Origin: a virus
DNA: 61,786 bases
Strand: one strand, 5' to 3'
IMG/VR virus record: IMGVR_UViG_3300031673_000038
Location: 1-61,786 of that record
Shown: piece by piece, positions 22,174 to 30,858 of the stretch
Numbering within the stretch: the first letter of the stretch is position 1
Layout: every line of letters begins with the position of its first letter
Program-made: the position numbers and the translations under genes
Notes under the pieces: generated by a model
Told to the model about the DNA's origin: nothing
The model's input: the letters and a program-made list of their open reading frames with translations, nothing else
The model's database searches: none

Positions 22174-22502
22174 GTGTTACTAGTCTTTCAACTTTAAACC
22201 CGAACAAAGAATATCTTGAAATAACGAAAGAACTAAGAAATTATGTCTTGACTAGAGATAATGATTTGTGTCAAATGTGTGGTATGCAAGGTGACCACAC
22301 ACATCATGTCATATATAAAAGTTTAGGTGGAAAGAATTCTGCAAATAATTTAATCACTTTATGTGAAACACACCATACTGGAAACGAAGGTGTACACGGG
22401 AAATTAGGAAACATGAAAGCATTACTGCAAGACAAAATTGAAAAGAACGAACAAAGATTAAGAAAAAAGTTAAACAATTCGTACACCAAAAGAATTTTAT
22501 AA
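22137..22502 (+). CDS. HNH endonuclease
   Basis: 121 residues, ATG 22137 behind AGGAGG. The core is 'CQMCGMQGDHTHHVIYKSLG' with 'NNLITLCETHHTGNEGVHG': two Cys pairs or triads for structural zinc and the His-Asn-His set for metal-dependent DNA nicking. It overlaps the RecU-like gene by 37 nt. It may be a free-standing homing endonuclease or a phage processing nuclease; nothing nearby is interrupted. Confidence 0.8.
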   Translation: MGSRKVSRRMSMSVTSLSTLNPNKEYLEITKELRNYVLTRDNDLCQMCGMQGDHTHHVIYKSLGGKNSANNLITLCETHHTGNEGVHGKLGNMKALLQDKIEKNEQRLRKKLNNSYTKRIL

Positions 22503-22541
22503 TGAAGTAGTTTCAAGTTATATCACACAAGGAGAATGAAA

Positions 22542-22769
22542 ATGATAAAAGTGTGTAGAGTTTGTAAAATTCAATTCAACACAGAGCAAGAATTAACTAT
22601 TTGTGATGATTGTACAAAATCTATAGTGTTAGCAATATCAAAAGATGAAGAAAGTATTGTCAATCTGGGGAAAAGATTATTTGGATTATCTGCACAAACA
22701 TTTGGTATAGGAGGGACTGGCACGGTAGCCGACTTTTTTCGTAGAGAAATTAACCAAGTTTCAAAATGA
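22542..22769 (+). CDS. Small zinc-binding protein
   Basis: 75 residues. ATG 22542 gives 7 nt spacing from AAGGAGA, whereas ATG 22536 touches it. The N-terminus 'CRVCKIQFNTEQELTICDDC' is a two-pair Cys zinc finger. The rest is helical with 'GKRLFGLSAQTFGIGGTG'. Function unknown. It sits directly before a sigma-like gene and could modulate transcription, but there is no direct sign of that. Confidence 0.6.
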   Translation: MIKVCRVCKIQFNTEQELTICDDCTKSIVLAISKDEESIVNLGKRLFGLSAQTFGIGGTGTVADFFRREINQVSK

Positions 22770-22770
22770 A

Positions 22771-23382
22771 TTGGTAGAATTTTTAGAAGAATATAGACCA
22801 TATATAAAATTCTGTTGTGAGAAAAAACAGTTTTTGAAGAATCAATTTGAAGATATGGATTCTTTTGTTTGTACAGAATTGATAGCACTTTTTCATAAAA
22901 GAAATAAATATACAGATTTTGATTGGGTTGTAAGATGTGTGATTAGAAGAAAAGTATTGCACTATGTAGCAACTTATATTAGAAAAAACAAAAAGTTAGT
23001 ATTCCCTTCTGGTAACAAAAAAGATAATGAAGAAGATCATGGTAATGAATCTGATTTTAATGTAGATGAAAAGACTTATGAATATATTAAACATAAGACT
23101 GTAAACGATGAAACAAAAAATAGATTATTGAAAGAAACAATAGATAATGTGAAAGATATGTACGAAAAAATTAAAGTTCCACCACTGTATACTTTCTTTA
23201 CAGAGTGGGATAGGGAATATATGGAAGTAGTATTAGAATTGTATGATCTCGATTCAGAATTAGATAAGAAAGATATTATGGAATGTATGGGTTATGAAAA
23301 AGGTGAGACAGCACAATTTAATTCAAAACTACTATCTCTTAGGACAAAGCTACACAGTTATTTTAATGTGGAAGAAATTTAA
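22771..23382 (+). CDS. Sigma-factor-like protein, divergent
   Basis: 203 residues, apparent TTG start with a weak ribosome binding site, so the start is uncertain. The N-terminal part resembles sigma region 2 ('DMDSFVCTELIALFHKR', then 'DFDWVVRCVIRRKVLHYVAT' where the -10 recognition helix would be). The C-terminal 'EYMEVVLELYDLDSELDKK' and 'IMECMGYEKGETAQFNSKL' resemble region 4 with its helix-turn-helix. It shares this layout with the clearer sigma-like protein at 25416. Likely role: redirecting host RNA polymerase to middle or late phage promoters. Remote homology, moderate confidence. Confidence 0.5.
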   Translation: MVEFLEEYRPYIKFCCEKKQFLKNQFEDMDSFVCTELIALFHKRNKYTDFDWVVRCVIRRKVLHYVATYIRKNKKLVFPSGNKKDNEEDHGNESDFNVDEKTYEYIKHKTVNDETKNRLLKETIDNVKDMYEKIKVPPLYTFFTEWDREYMEVVLELYDLDSELDKKDIMECMGYEKGETAQFNSKLLSLRTKLHSYFNVEEI

Positions 23383-23394
23383 AAGGATGATAAA

Positions 23395-24555
23395 GTGAAA
23401 TTAGAAAAGAAAAGAGTTTTGTTGATTAATTGGGTACTTCTTGATGTTGGTGGGATTACCACATGGTCCCACCAAATAGTTAAGGGGTTTGAAAAAATTG
23501 GGTGGCAGGCAGATCATTATTATGCTACACGAACAGGCAGATTTAAATGTTCAGAAACAGATTTTACACCTATAGGTGATAAGTTTAAACGTGGAGAAAA
23601 AGTGCCTTCTAAATCTTTAGGATTTAAAGGTGCTTGGAATAAAGAATATTATGTGCAGTTGTTAGAAAACTATGATTACGTAATATTTGTTCATCCTTCA
23701 CCACACCCTACAAAAGGGAATCTTGCAGCAGAAGGAATGTCAGAATGGAAAGATTTATATACCTTATGTAACAAACCAAAAGTTGTTATCTTCCATGATA
23801 AGAAATGGCACAAGACTAATGAATGGTTTATAGAAGTTCACGATTATATAGATGTTATACTTGCTGCACAGCATAATTTTATAGAATCTGTGGAAAGTTA
23901 TGCCAATCTTCCTGGAAAAAAGATTCTAACAGATTGGTTGTATTTCCCAATAGATACAGATAACTGTGCTACAAATTATCCTGACATACAAAGAGAACAA
24001 AGATTGTGCATGTGTCCACAGTGGATCAAGTGGAAAAACCACATGATGATCCTTGAAACTGGTAACGATATAAAGGTTCCAATTCATTTTTATAATGGTG
24101 GCATGGAATATCACAAACTTGTATGGACTTCTGATTGGAACAGTTCTATTAGAGTTGATTGGGTAGAAGATTGTTATGTCACAAAAGAAAACAAGCATGA
24201 GTATCACGGTTTTCAATCTTATGATGTGATTAAGAGTGTTTACAAAAAATCTTTAGGTAGTATAGATATGACTACTCGTACTTACCAGAACTATACACAT
24301 CATGAATGTAGCTTATATGGATGTGTTCTTCTTTGCACAGAAGAATGTAGACAGGGACCATATAACCACATTTTTGATGGAGAATATTGGCCTATAGATG
24401 TGGCAGATGTTACTAAATCAATCAACGACTTTATAGACCTGCCAGAAAAAGACAAAGAAGGAATAAGACAAAAGGCTTTTGTTAGAACAAAAGAAAATTT
24501 TGAATGTGCGAAGATAGCTGAAAGAATTAATTCAATCGCTGAAAGTTTACCTTAA
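23395..24555 (+). CDS. Glycosyltransferase (GT-B fold, GT4-like)
   Basis: 386 residues, GTG 23395 behind AAAGGATG. The N-terminal Rossmann part has 'VGGITTWSHQIVKGF', the Gly-rich start of GT4-type enzymes. The middle has 'KVVIFHDKKWHKTNEW', and the C-terminal domain has 'SLGSIDMTTRTYQNYTHHE', the likely nucleotide-sugar site with a Glu near its end. It transfers a sugar from an activated donor. Together with the nucleotide-sugar genes at 28-30 kb it would belong to a glycan-modifying pathway. Acceptor unknown. Confidence 0.7.
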   Translation: MKLEKKRVLLINWVLLDVGGITTWSHQIVKGFEKIGWQADHYYATRTGRFKCSETDFTPIGDKFKRGEKVPSKSLGFKGAWNKEYYVQLLENYDYVIFVHPSPHPTKGNLAAEGMSEWKDLYTLCNKPKVVIFHDKKWHKTNEWFIEVHDYIDVILAAQHNFIESVESYANLPGKKILTDWLYFPIDTDNCATNYPDIQREQRLCMCPQWIKWKNHMMILETGNDIKVPIHFYNGGMEYHKLVWTSDWNSSIRVDWVEDCYVTKENKHEYHGFQSYDVIKSVYKKSLGSIDMTTRTYQNYTHHECSLYGCVLLCTEECRQGPYNHIFDGEYWPIDVADVTKSINDFIDLPEKDKEGIRQKAFVRTKENFECAKIAERINSIAESLP

Positions 24556-24563
24556 TAAAAGAC

Positions 24564-24593
24564 TTGTTTAAAATTTTCTAGATATGTTATACT
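24564..24593 (+). promoter_or_regulatory. Promoter, TGT-extended -10 class
   Basis: TTGTTT (24564-24569), 18 nt, TATACT (24588-24593) preceded by TGT. Downstream is GGTATGTAGGTAAG, a start region shared with other promoters here. It drives the Lys-rich protein gene at 24725. Confidence 0.7.
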
Positions 24594-24724
24594 GGTATGT
24601 AGGTAAGTTGTCTATCTGGTTAAAGAAAGGAGGATAAAAAAGTAAAAAGATCGTAAACGCTTGATCGGATAGTGTGGTTAAATGTGTAGGTAAGAGAGAA
24701 ACCCCATAGGCAAGGAGAAGCAAA

Positions 24725-25273
24725 ATGTCTGACGAGAAGGAACCCAAAGGTGAAGTTAAGGCTGAGAAGGAACCCAAGAAGGAGAAAGTGGTCGAGGTAA
24801 AGGAAGTTATCTTGAGAGCAGCCAAGGCTAACTCCAAGACAGCTATCCATCCGGCGACTGGTACAAGGTTTGAGCCGGGATCGGCTCGACAGGTGGCTTT
24901 CGAGATCATTGCCAACGCTGTCAAGGAAGGTAAGAATGCCAAAGACATTCGTGCCATTCTTGCTGGCACCAAGAAGGAAAAGGGCGCAAAGTTCAGCTTG
25001 GACGCTGGCTACCTGAACTACGTTTACGCAACTCATCCTGAGATGTTTAAGGTCTACAATAACGGTAAAGTTGAGATGATTGCTCAGCCTAAGCCGGATC
25101 CGGAAGCTGCTAAGAAACTGGAAGAAGAGAAGGCAGCGAAGAAGAAGAAGGCTGAAGAGGCTCGTGAGAAACGCCGTAAGGAAGCCGCAGACAAGAAGGA
25201 AAAGGTTGCAGGAGACAAGAAAGAAAAGAAAGTTGATGGAGAGAAGCCTTCTAAGAAAGAAAAAGAAGGTTGA
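24725..25273 (+). CDS. Lysine-rich protein with central folded domain
   Basis: 182 residues behind AAGGAG. Residues 1-25 are Lys/Glu-rich. About 28-115 look folded ('TAIHPATGTRFEPGSARQVA', 'HPEMFKVYNNGKVEMI') in the manner of a small winged-helix or HARE-like module. The last 65 residues are nearly pure Lys, Glu and Ala ('KKLEEEKAAKKKKAEEAREK'). Codons are markedly richer in G/C-ending forms than those of neighbours. With its own promoter and terminator this suggests strong separate expression. It may bind DNA through its basic tail. Function unknown. Confidence 0.6.
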   Translation: MSDEKEPKGEVKAEKEPKKEKVVEVKEVILRAAKANSKTAIHPATGTRFEPGSARQVAFEIIANAVKEGKNAKDIRAILAGTKKEKGAKFSLDAGYLNYVYATHPEMFKVYNNGKVEMIAQPKPDPEAAKKLEEEKAAKKKKAEEAREKRRKEAADKKEKVAGDKKEKKVDGEKPSKKEKEG

Positions 25274-25307
25274 TCTAAAAAGTCCTACAACTTAAGAGAA
25301 GTACACC

Positions 25308-25337
25308 AAAAGAGTAGGGTAAAACCTACTCTTTTTT
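25308..25337 (+). terminator. Rho-independent terminator
   Basis: AAAAGAGTAGG pairs with CCTACTCTTTT around a 6-nt loop and is followed by a T run. It ends the transcript of the Lys-rich protein gene. Confidence 0.9.
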
Positions 25338-25350
25338 GTTTTTTAAACAG

Positions 25351-25379
25351 TTGCATAGACTGCCAGCAGACTATATAAT
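25351..25379 (+). promoter_or_regulatory. Promoter of sigma-like gene
   Basis: TTGCAT (25351-25356), 17 nt, perfect TATAAT (25374-25379). It begins 14 nt after a terminator and leads into the sigma-like gene at 25416, so host RNA polymerase could start this gene early. Confidence 0.75.
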
Positions 25380-25415
25380 TAAAATAGTGGGGGCATTAAA
25401 GAAAGGGTTTTATAA

Positions 25416-26057
25416 ATGTCAACCAGAGGTTCAACTGCAGAAAAAGTTTACGTAAGATTACAGGCGCAGGTACGTAAGATTATTATAACCCTTAAGATGC
25501 AGTTGGGTTTATATTACGATACTGATGAAATAATGAATGAATCTCAAGCAAAATTCATTAAACTTTTTGACTATTATAATGACGACCAACAATATCTTAG
25601 GTTTATGTTTTCTGTTATTAAAAATTTGATGCGTGATATACGTAAAAAAGAAATAAAATTCCATAAATTTCATGTAACGATTTCAAGTGCAAGTTTTAAT
25701 CTTCCAGGACAAGATTTTTCGCACGACGACCATACTATTCTTCAACAGATTGCAATAGATACAAAACGTGAAACTAATCCTTTGAGTAGTATAGAATCTA
25801 AAGATATTGTTGAAGCAGTTACTAGATCTCTAAAACGCGAAGTACATAGAGAAATATTTTTGCATATTATAGAAGGAAAATCAAATATAGAAATTGCTCA
25901 AGAATTGGGATTCTCGGCAAGCTACATTAGTGTTATCCGTGTTCGTTATATCTGGCCGCTAGTACAAAAGATTATGAATATATCTAATGAAGATTATTTT
26001 AGGTTAACAGATTCTGGTAGAGTAAGTTGTACATTATCTGCAGACTTAGAAGTGTAG
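25416..26057 (+). CDS. Phage RNA polymerase sigma factor
   Basis: 213 residues. Region 2-like helices are 'DTDEIMNESQAKFIKLFDYY' and 'YLRFMFSVIKNLMRDIRKKE', the latter matching the -10 recognition helix of extracytoplasmic-type sigma factors. Region 4 is 'IEGKSNIEIAQELGFSASY' followed by 'ISVIRVRYIWPLVQKI', a clear helix-turn-helix. The linker between them holds a Ser/His/Asp-rich segment. It would steer host RNA polymerase to a phage promoter class. The gene has its own sigma70-type promoter after a terminator. It is the better supported of the two sigma-like genes in the window. Confidence 0.75.
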   Translation: MSTRGSTAEKVYVRLQAQVRKIIITLKMQLGLYYDTDEIMNESQAKFIKLFDYYNDDQQYLRFMFSVIKNLMRDIRKKEIKFHKFHVTISSASFNLPGQDFSHDDHTILQQIAIDTKRETNPLSSIESKDIVEAVTRSLKREVHREIFLHIIEGKSNIEIAQELGFSASYISVIRVRYIWPLVQKIMNISNEDYFRLTDSGRVSCTLSADLEV

Positions 26058-26084
26058 TTATTATAGTAGCTAAGGAGACATAAA

Positions 26085-26720
26085 ATGGTAGAACTTCCTG
26101 TTGTCTATGCTTGGAGAGAAGATGAAATTAGTGGTTTACACCATAGAGCAGATTGGAATTATAAAATAAATTGTAATTCAATAACTAATGTTATAGAGTG
26201 GGCAGAAAAATTTTCAGGTAATCATAGATTGTTAAGCGATGTAGGAATCCCATTAGAAAGATGTGTGATAGCTGCTTACCAGATAGGATATTTGTTCGAT
26301 TATGTTGAAATGAAAAAAGATGATGCTTTCTATAAATTTATGAGTGAGGGATTGGCAAGTATTTTGCTACACACAATAGCTTCTTACGAAATGACTGGAA
26401 GAGGAACACAGAATATAAAAATAATATGTAGTCATGGAAAATGGTCTGAACTTTGTAGAATATTAAATTGTTCTAATCATGCATATGAATATAATGAGAT
26501 TCTTTTAAAATTGAGTGAAGCGATGTTTAAATATCAACGATGGATTCTTTATGAACATATGGGCAGAACTAAGCGTTGGAATGAACAAGAATTTGTTGGA
26601 CAGTATACAGATATAATGTTTTGTTGTTGCAGACTTGCGAATAAATTTAATGTATCTTTAGAAGAAGGTTTTGCATATACGATGTCGAAGATACAAGATG
26701 GAGAAATCAAAAGACATTAA
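26085..26720 (+). CDS. Uncharacterised helical protein, faint MazG-like C-terminus
   Basis: 211 residues behind AAGGAGA. Mostly helical and Cys-rich. The C-terminal 'EFVGQYTDIMFCCCRLANKF' and 'VSLEEGFAYTMSKIQDG' faintly recall the all-alpha NTP pyrophosphatase (MazG-like) helix pair, but the E-x-x-D metal motif is incomplete. The middle ('ERCVIAAYQIGYLFDYVEM') is not recognised. It follows the sigma-like gene and is probably cotranscribed with it. Confidence 0.4.
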   Translation: MVELPVVYAWREDEISGLHHRADWNYKINCNSITNVIEWAEKFSGNHRLLSDVGIPLERCVIAAYQIGYLFDYVEMKKDDAFYKFMSEGLASILLHTIASYEMTGRGTQNIKIICSHGKWSELCRILNCSNHAYEYNEILLKLSEAMFKYQRWILYEHMGRTKRWNEQEFVGQYTDIMFCCCRLANKFNVSLEEGFAYTMSKIQDGEIKRH

Positions 26721-26736
26721 TAAAATGTCAATTGAT

Positions 26737-26766
26737 TTGCTTTAGATTTATCTATAGTTGTTTACT
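26737..26766 (+). promoter_or_regulatory. Promoter before the 26805 gene
   Basis: TTGCTT (26737-26742), 18 nt, TTTACT (26761-26766), with TG just upstream of the -10. The downstream GTGCAGGTAGGCAACC resembles other leaders in the window. Confidence 0.5.
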
Positions 26767-26804
26767 TTATAAGTGCAGGTAGGCAACCATTTTAGGAGAA
26801 GGGA

Positions 26805-27137
26805 ATGCCAAAAATCCATGACGTACAAACTTTCTTGTACACAATGTGTGGAGACAAGACTATTAAGCAAAACCTAGTTGAAGTTTTTGAAAACATCGAA
26901 TTAATGGTTGGACAAAGAGCCAAGCAGGATGAAAATTTTGATTTTCAAATAAGGCTCGATGTAAAAATGACAAAAGAGGAAGATGCCGATGTAAAAGAAT
27001 TAACAAATTCAATCATTAAAGTTTTTCAAGATAAAGATAAAATTGAAGAGTCAGAACTTTTGCCAGTTGCAGTAGACACACATGGTGATCCAGTGTACAA
27101 ACGAAGGCAAGACATAGATAAAGAAAGAAAAAAATGA
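26805..27137 (+). CDS. Hypothetical protein upstream of flap exonuclease
   Basis: 110 residues behind TAGGAGAAGGG. Mixed alpha/beta with an acidic middle ('KMTKEEDADVKELTNSIIKV') and a basic C-terminus ('YKRRQDIDKERKK'). No known motif. Its stop overlaps the start of the flap exonuclease gene as ATGA, so the two are translationally coupled. Confidence 0.6.
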   Translation: MPKIHDVQTFLYTMCGDKTIKQNLVEVFENIELMVGQRAKQDENFDFQIRLDVKMTKEEDADVKELTNSIIKVFQDKDKIEESELLPVAVDTHGDPVYKRRQDIDKERKK

Positions 27138-28120
27138 AAGTGGCAATTTTAGATGGCAACAATATGTCGTTCGCCATCTATTCTCAATTTAAAGAGAGCA
27201 GGGGTGGGTTACTCAAAACTTCAATGGGTATTCCCACCACTGTTATCTTTGGATTACTTCGCACACTAGATGCGTTAGTAAAGAAAACAGAATTCGATAG
27301 GATAGCTATTTGTTGGGACGTAAGTGGATCCTATTATCGTAGAAAATTATATCCTCTTTACAAGAAACATCGAAAATATATAGATATGAAAGATTATTTT
27401 GCCGAACTAGATTCTGCGCGTAAGTATCTTGAAATATTCGGGATCAATCAGTGTATTGCTAAAGGTATTGAAGCAGATGATGTTATGGGATATTTAGCGT
27501 GGTCATTAAAGAATCAAGGGCATAGAGTAGTAATAATTTCAAACGATAAAGATTTTTATCAAGTTTTAAAGAAAGAAGATATTAGAATCTATAGGCCAAT
27601 TATGGATCATTTTAAAACAGAACGTGATATTATGGAAGAGTTTGGTGTGAATCCAAAACAATTGATCAGAATGAAAGCATTAATGGGTGAAGATAGCGAT
27701 TTTATTCCAGGTTGTCTGGATGTCGATGAAACAAATATGAAACTTATAAAATGCAAATTTGGTGAAGCAGCAGCCAAGAAGGTATTAGATGGAAAGAAAA
27801 ATTTAGCAGATGCAATAGATAATTGTACGATAGATAAGTGGAAAGATAGATTGAAAAAAAAGCGAAAAAATATAATGATGTCTTACAAATTGGCTAGGAT
27901 TAGAACTAAAGAAGAAATGTATGAAGATTGGGAAAAAGAATTGCTAAAGGGTTTGGTAGATAAAGCAATACAACAAAATCAAATCAAAGTTAAAAAAGTC
28001 ATGAGAATTAATAGTGATCTGGAAATTAAATTAGTTAATATTCCAACGGTATTACGTAGATTGGGTGTTAAAGTTATCGGTAATGTAAGCGGTTGCATTG
28101 GAGGAGAAATAAAGACATGA
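27134..28120 (+). CDS. 5'-3' exonuclease (FEN/PolA N-terminal family)
   Basis: 328 residues. Metal-site acids appear in order: 'ILDGNNM' (Asp7), 'AICWDVSGSYYRRKLYP' (Asp plus the Arg/Lys gateway), 'GIEADDVMGYLA', 'ISNDKDFYQ' and 'GEDSDFIPG'. A helix-hairpin-helix region follows. This family removes RNA primers and 5' flaps during Okazaki fragment maturation. As the window has no PolA-type polymerase, this free-standing enzyme probably works with the DNA ligase encoded at 35578. Confidence 0.92.
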   Translation: MKVAILDGNNMSFAIYSQFKESRGGLLKTSMGIPTTVIFGLLRTLDALVKKTEFDRIAICWDVSGSYYRRKLYPLYKKHRKYIDMKDYFAELDSARKYLEIFGINQCIAKGIEADDVMGYLAWSLKNQGHRVVIISNDKDFYQVLKKEDIRIYRPIMDHFKTERDIMEEFGVNPKQLIRMKALMGEDSDFIPGCLDVDETNMKLIKCKFGEAAAKKVLDGKKNLADAIDNCTIDKWKDRLKKKRKNIMMSYKLARIRTKEEMYEDWEKELLKGLVDKAIQQNQIKVKKVMRINSDLEIKLVNIPTVLRRLGVKVIGNVSGCIGGEIKT

Positions 28121-28887
28121 GGATTGGTATTTTAGGAGGTACAGGTTTATTAGGAACGGAAATAAAGAATTATTTTGTTAGAAACTTTAATTTGAGAGAA
28201 ACTAAATATCCATTTGGAACTATATTAGAAAATGATAATATGATGGTTATGTTCCCATATCATTCAGACTGTGATCTTAATTCACCAATAGATTTATCGA
28301 ATTCATTTTTCAAATACAATCTTGATATTGTAATCCATGCTGCATCGTATACTCAAGAAAGATTCAAGAAATATGGACGTAACAAAACCTATATTGTCAA
28401 CTGTGAATCACCGTCTGTAGTTTGTAGAGAAGCTAAAGATGTAAAGATAATTTATATTTCAACAGATTATGTGTTTGATGGTACTGTTGGAAATTATTGT
28501 GAAGGAGATGTTCCAAATCCTTTAGGATTTTATGCTAAGACAAAATGGTACGCTGAAGGAATATTTTTATCTAGCGGACATAGAGTTATACGCACAAGTT
28601 TCTGTGGACCAACTTGGCCTTACGATTTTGCGTATGAAGATAAATATTCTTCAAGAGATACGGTTAAAAAAATAGTTCCATTGATAGTACATTGTTCCTT
28701 GCTTTATAAATTGTGGAGTGGTATTTTGCATGTTGGTACAGAAAGAAAAAGTTTTTATGAATTAGCACAGAATATCAAACCAGATGTAAAACCAAACAAG
28801 ATACAAGAAGGTTCAGATGTTCCTCGCGATACAAGTTTTGATTTGACAAAAATGAAAGGAATTTTGGGCAATGACTACAACTTTTAA
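28117..28887 (+). CDS. RmlD-like dTDP-4-dehydrorhamnose reductase family protein
   Basis: 256 residues, ATG 28117 behind GGAGGAG. It has the Rossmann motif 'GGTGLLGTE' (residues 6-14), then 'VIHAASYTQ', 'ISTDYVFDG' and the catalytic 'YAKTKWYAE' (Tyr-x3-Lys). This is the short-chain reductase form that makes dTDP-6-deoxyhexoses. It overlaps the flap exonuclease gene and the next, RmlC-like gene, with which it forms a nucleotide-sugar pair. Exact sugar product unknown. Confidence 0.8.
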   Translation: MRIGILGGTGLLGTEIKNYFVRNFNLRETKYPFGTILENDNMMVMFPYHSDCDLNSPIDLSNSFFKYNLDIVIHAASYTQERFKKYGRNKTYIVNCESPSVVCREAKDVKIIYISTDYVFDGTVGNYCEGDVPNPLGFYAKTKWYAEGIFLSSGHRVIRTSFCGPTWPYDFAYEDKYSSRDTVKKIVPLIVHCSLLYKLWSGILHVGTERKSFYELAQNIKPDVKPNKIQEGSDVPRDTSFDLTKMKGILGNDYNF

Positions 28888-29365
28888 GGTAGGTAAAATT
28901 GATGGGATACACGTTCGAGATCTACATGTAAATGTAGATGATCGAGGAATTCTTGTTGAGCTTATGCGTGACGATTGGTGTGATGAATATTTTAATAAGA
29001 TAAGTTTGAAACAAATTTATCTTGTTGCAAACAAGACAAAGGCGGTTAGAGCATTTCATAAACATGATAGGCTTGTTGATTATTTTTGTATCATTCAAGG
29101 AAATGGTAAATTCGTTTTTGTAGACGACAGACCAGATTCGAAGACATTTGAAAATATGGAAATTATAAATGTTACAGATCAAAGATTGCAATTAATTACA
29201 GTTCCTACAGGTGTATTCCATGGTTGGAAGGCAGACATTGGCACTATTCTTATTTCTGGCGCAAGCACACTATATAAGGGGGAGAATAAAGCGTTTGGAT
29301 TAGATGAATTCAGAATTCCTTGGGATACATACGGCGCTGGAGTATGGGAGACACAGAACAAATGA
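28871..29365 (+). CDS. RmlC-like dTDP-sugar 3,5-epimerase (cupin)
   Basis: 164 residues. It has the cupin features of the family: 'DDRGILVELMRDDW' at the start of the barrel, 'KAVRAFHKHDRLVDYFCIIQ' with the catalytic His, and 'VPTGVFHGWKA' later. It epimerises keto-deoxysugar nucleotides. It overlaps the reductase gene at 28117 by 17 nt and the next epimerase by ATGA, so all three are coupled. Confidence 0.8.
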   Translation: MTTTFKVGKIDGIHVRDLHVNVDDRGILVELMRDDWCDEYFNKISLKQIYLVANKTKAVRAFHKHDRLVDYFCIIQGNGKFVFVDDRPDSKTFENMEIINVTDQRLQLITVPTGVFHGWKADIGTILISGASTLYKGENKAFGLDEFRIPWDTYGAGVWETQNK

Positions 29366-30411
29366 AAGAAAAAAGAGAGAAGATAATAGTAACTGGCGGA
29401 GCGGGATTTGTTGGATCGCTCCTAATCCAAGAATTACAAAACAAACACTTCACAAGAGAAAATCTTATTTGTGTTGATCAAGGATTGTTTGGATTCAATG
29501 AAGTTCATAAGAAATGTGCTCATCCTGAAAATTTATATAAGACTTCTGTTAGATCTTTTACTGCTAACAGAACTCTTATGGCAAAGCTGTTGAGCCAGAC
29601 AAAAATTGTTATTCATTTAGCAGGTTTATCTAATGATCCAATGGCAGATTATGATGCAATAGCAAATAAAGACATGAATTGTTTACAAACAGAAATGATC
29701 GTTGATAGGTGTGTCGAGTTTGGTGTACCGAGATTTGTGTTTGCTAGTTCCGCTTCTGTATATGGAGACATGGAAGAAAATCTTTGTATAGAAGATGGTC
29801 CAATAAGTCCTAAATCAAACTACGCTTTATCCAAAGCTATGGGCGAAAAATATATTCTAAATAAGAAAGGATTAAAACCAGTTATATTAAGGAAAGGAAC
29901 ACTGTATGGTGTATCACCTAGGATGAGATTAGATCTTGCTATCAACACAATGGTTACTAATGCTGTAAGATTCAAGAAAATAGAATTGTGGGGTGGTGGT
30001 GAAAATTGGAGACCTTTAGTTCACGTATCAGACGCTGTGCGCCTGTATATGAAAATCGTGATGATGTCTGAAAATGAATATAACAAATTTAGCAAGGGGA
30101 AAATATACAATGTAGTCGGTTGTAATTATAGGATGTCTGAATTAGGATTGCAAATAGCTGGAATTTTGGATGTTCCAGTAAAGGCAAGATATGATATGCC
30201 AAAAGATATCAGAACATATAGGACAGATGGTTCTAAATTGTTTAAAAACATTATGTTTGAATTTGATAATAATTTATATAATGCAGTCAGCAATATAAGA
30301 AAATGGGCTGAACATAATGATCTTGATAATCCAATTTATTACAATATGAAATGGATTAAGAATTGTGAAAAAGTATTTGATAGCTTTAATATGAGATTTA
30401 CTTTAGTTTAG
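29362..30411 (+). CDS. NAD-dependent sugar epimerase/dehydratase
   Basis: 349 residues, ATG 29362 (ATGA overlap). Extended short-chain dehydrogenase: 'VTGGAGFVGSLL' near the N-terminus, 'VIHLAGLSNDPMADY', 'SSASVYGD' and 'YALSKAMGEKY' (Tyr-x3-Lys), then 'RPLVHVSDAV'. It is likely to act on a UDP- or dTDP-hexose. It ends the nucleotide-sugar cassette before a hairpin. Confidence 0.85.
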   Translation: MKEKREKIIVTGGAGFVGSLLIQELQNKHFTRENLICVDQGLFGFNEVHKKCAHPENLYKTSVRSFTANRTLMAKLLSQTKIVIHLAGLSNDPMADYDAIANKDMNCLQTEMIVDRCVEFGVPRFVFASSASVYGDMEENLCIEDGPISPKSNYALSKAMGEKYILNKKGLKPVILRKGTLYGVSPRMRLDLAINTMVTNAVRFKKIELWGGGENWRPLVHVSDAVRLYMKIVMMSENEYNKFSKGKIYNVVGCNYRMSELGLQIAGILDVPVKARYDMPKDIRTYRTDGSKLFKNIMFEFDNNLYNAVSNIRKWAEHNDLDNPIYYNMKWIKNCEKVFDSFNMRFTLV

Positions 30412-30436
30412 AATTATAGAATGATATATTCTTTGT

Positions 30437-30464
30437 TGAGGGGACATGTCAACCCTCATTTTTT
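30437..30464 (+). terminator. Hairpin with T tract before the 30483 gene
   Basis: TGAGGG (30437-30442) pairs with CCCTCA (30453-30458), followed by six T. A weak promoter-like TTTAGT-17 nt-TATATT (30402-30430) lies just upstream, so it may be a terminator or an attenuating leader. Confidence 0.6.
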
Positions 30465-30482
30465 CAGAAAAGGAGATGTAAA

Positions 30483-30788
30483 ATGGCTAAGGTTCTCGTT
30501 CAGGTTTTTGTTGGTCCGAACAAATTTATGGAAGGCAAGACTGTGAACGTGTACGATACATATGCAAACGCTCTTGCTCATGCTGCGACTGGTCTTGCTA
30601 CAATTGCGGCGATGGCTCCGTTAACTGGCGCAGAAGGTGATGCAGTTAGTCAGACTGCCAAGACTGCCGGTCTTGTGGCAGATCAAAATGGCATGGTTCA
30701 CTTCTACATTGAAGCGAGCTCTGTTTGTTATCTGATGTCTGCCGGTCTGTGGGGTCCGCCTCGCAAAGTTGTTGCACATTCAGCGTAA
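30483..30788 (+). CDS. Small Ala-rich protein, possibly a virion surface protein
   Basis: 101 residues with a strong AAAAGGAG site. Ala, Gly, Val and Thr dominate ('YANALAHAATGLATIAAMAP'), and the beginning and end look like beta strands ('KVLVQVFVGPNKF', 'GMVHFYIEASSVCYLMSAG'). Codons are richer in G/C endings than in the flanking sugar genes, which suggests high expression. A small decoration or fibre protein that receives the glycan made by the cassette is one reading; no homologue is recognised. Confidence 0.5.
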   Translation: MAKVLVQVFVGPNKFMEGKTVNVYDTYANALAHAATGLATIAAMAPLTGAEGDAVSQTAKTAGLVADQNGMVHFYIEASSVCYLMSAGLWGPPRKVVAHSA

Positions 30789-30858
30789 TAATTTTGATTA
30801 TTCAAAAGCATGGGTTGACAGAACGTCAGCCCATGTTTTATTTGTAGGGAAAAATATT

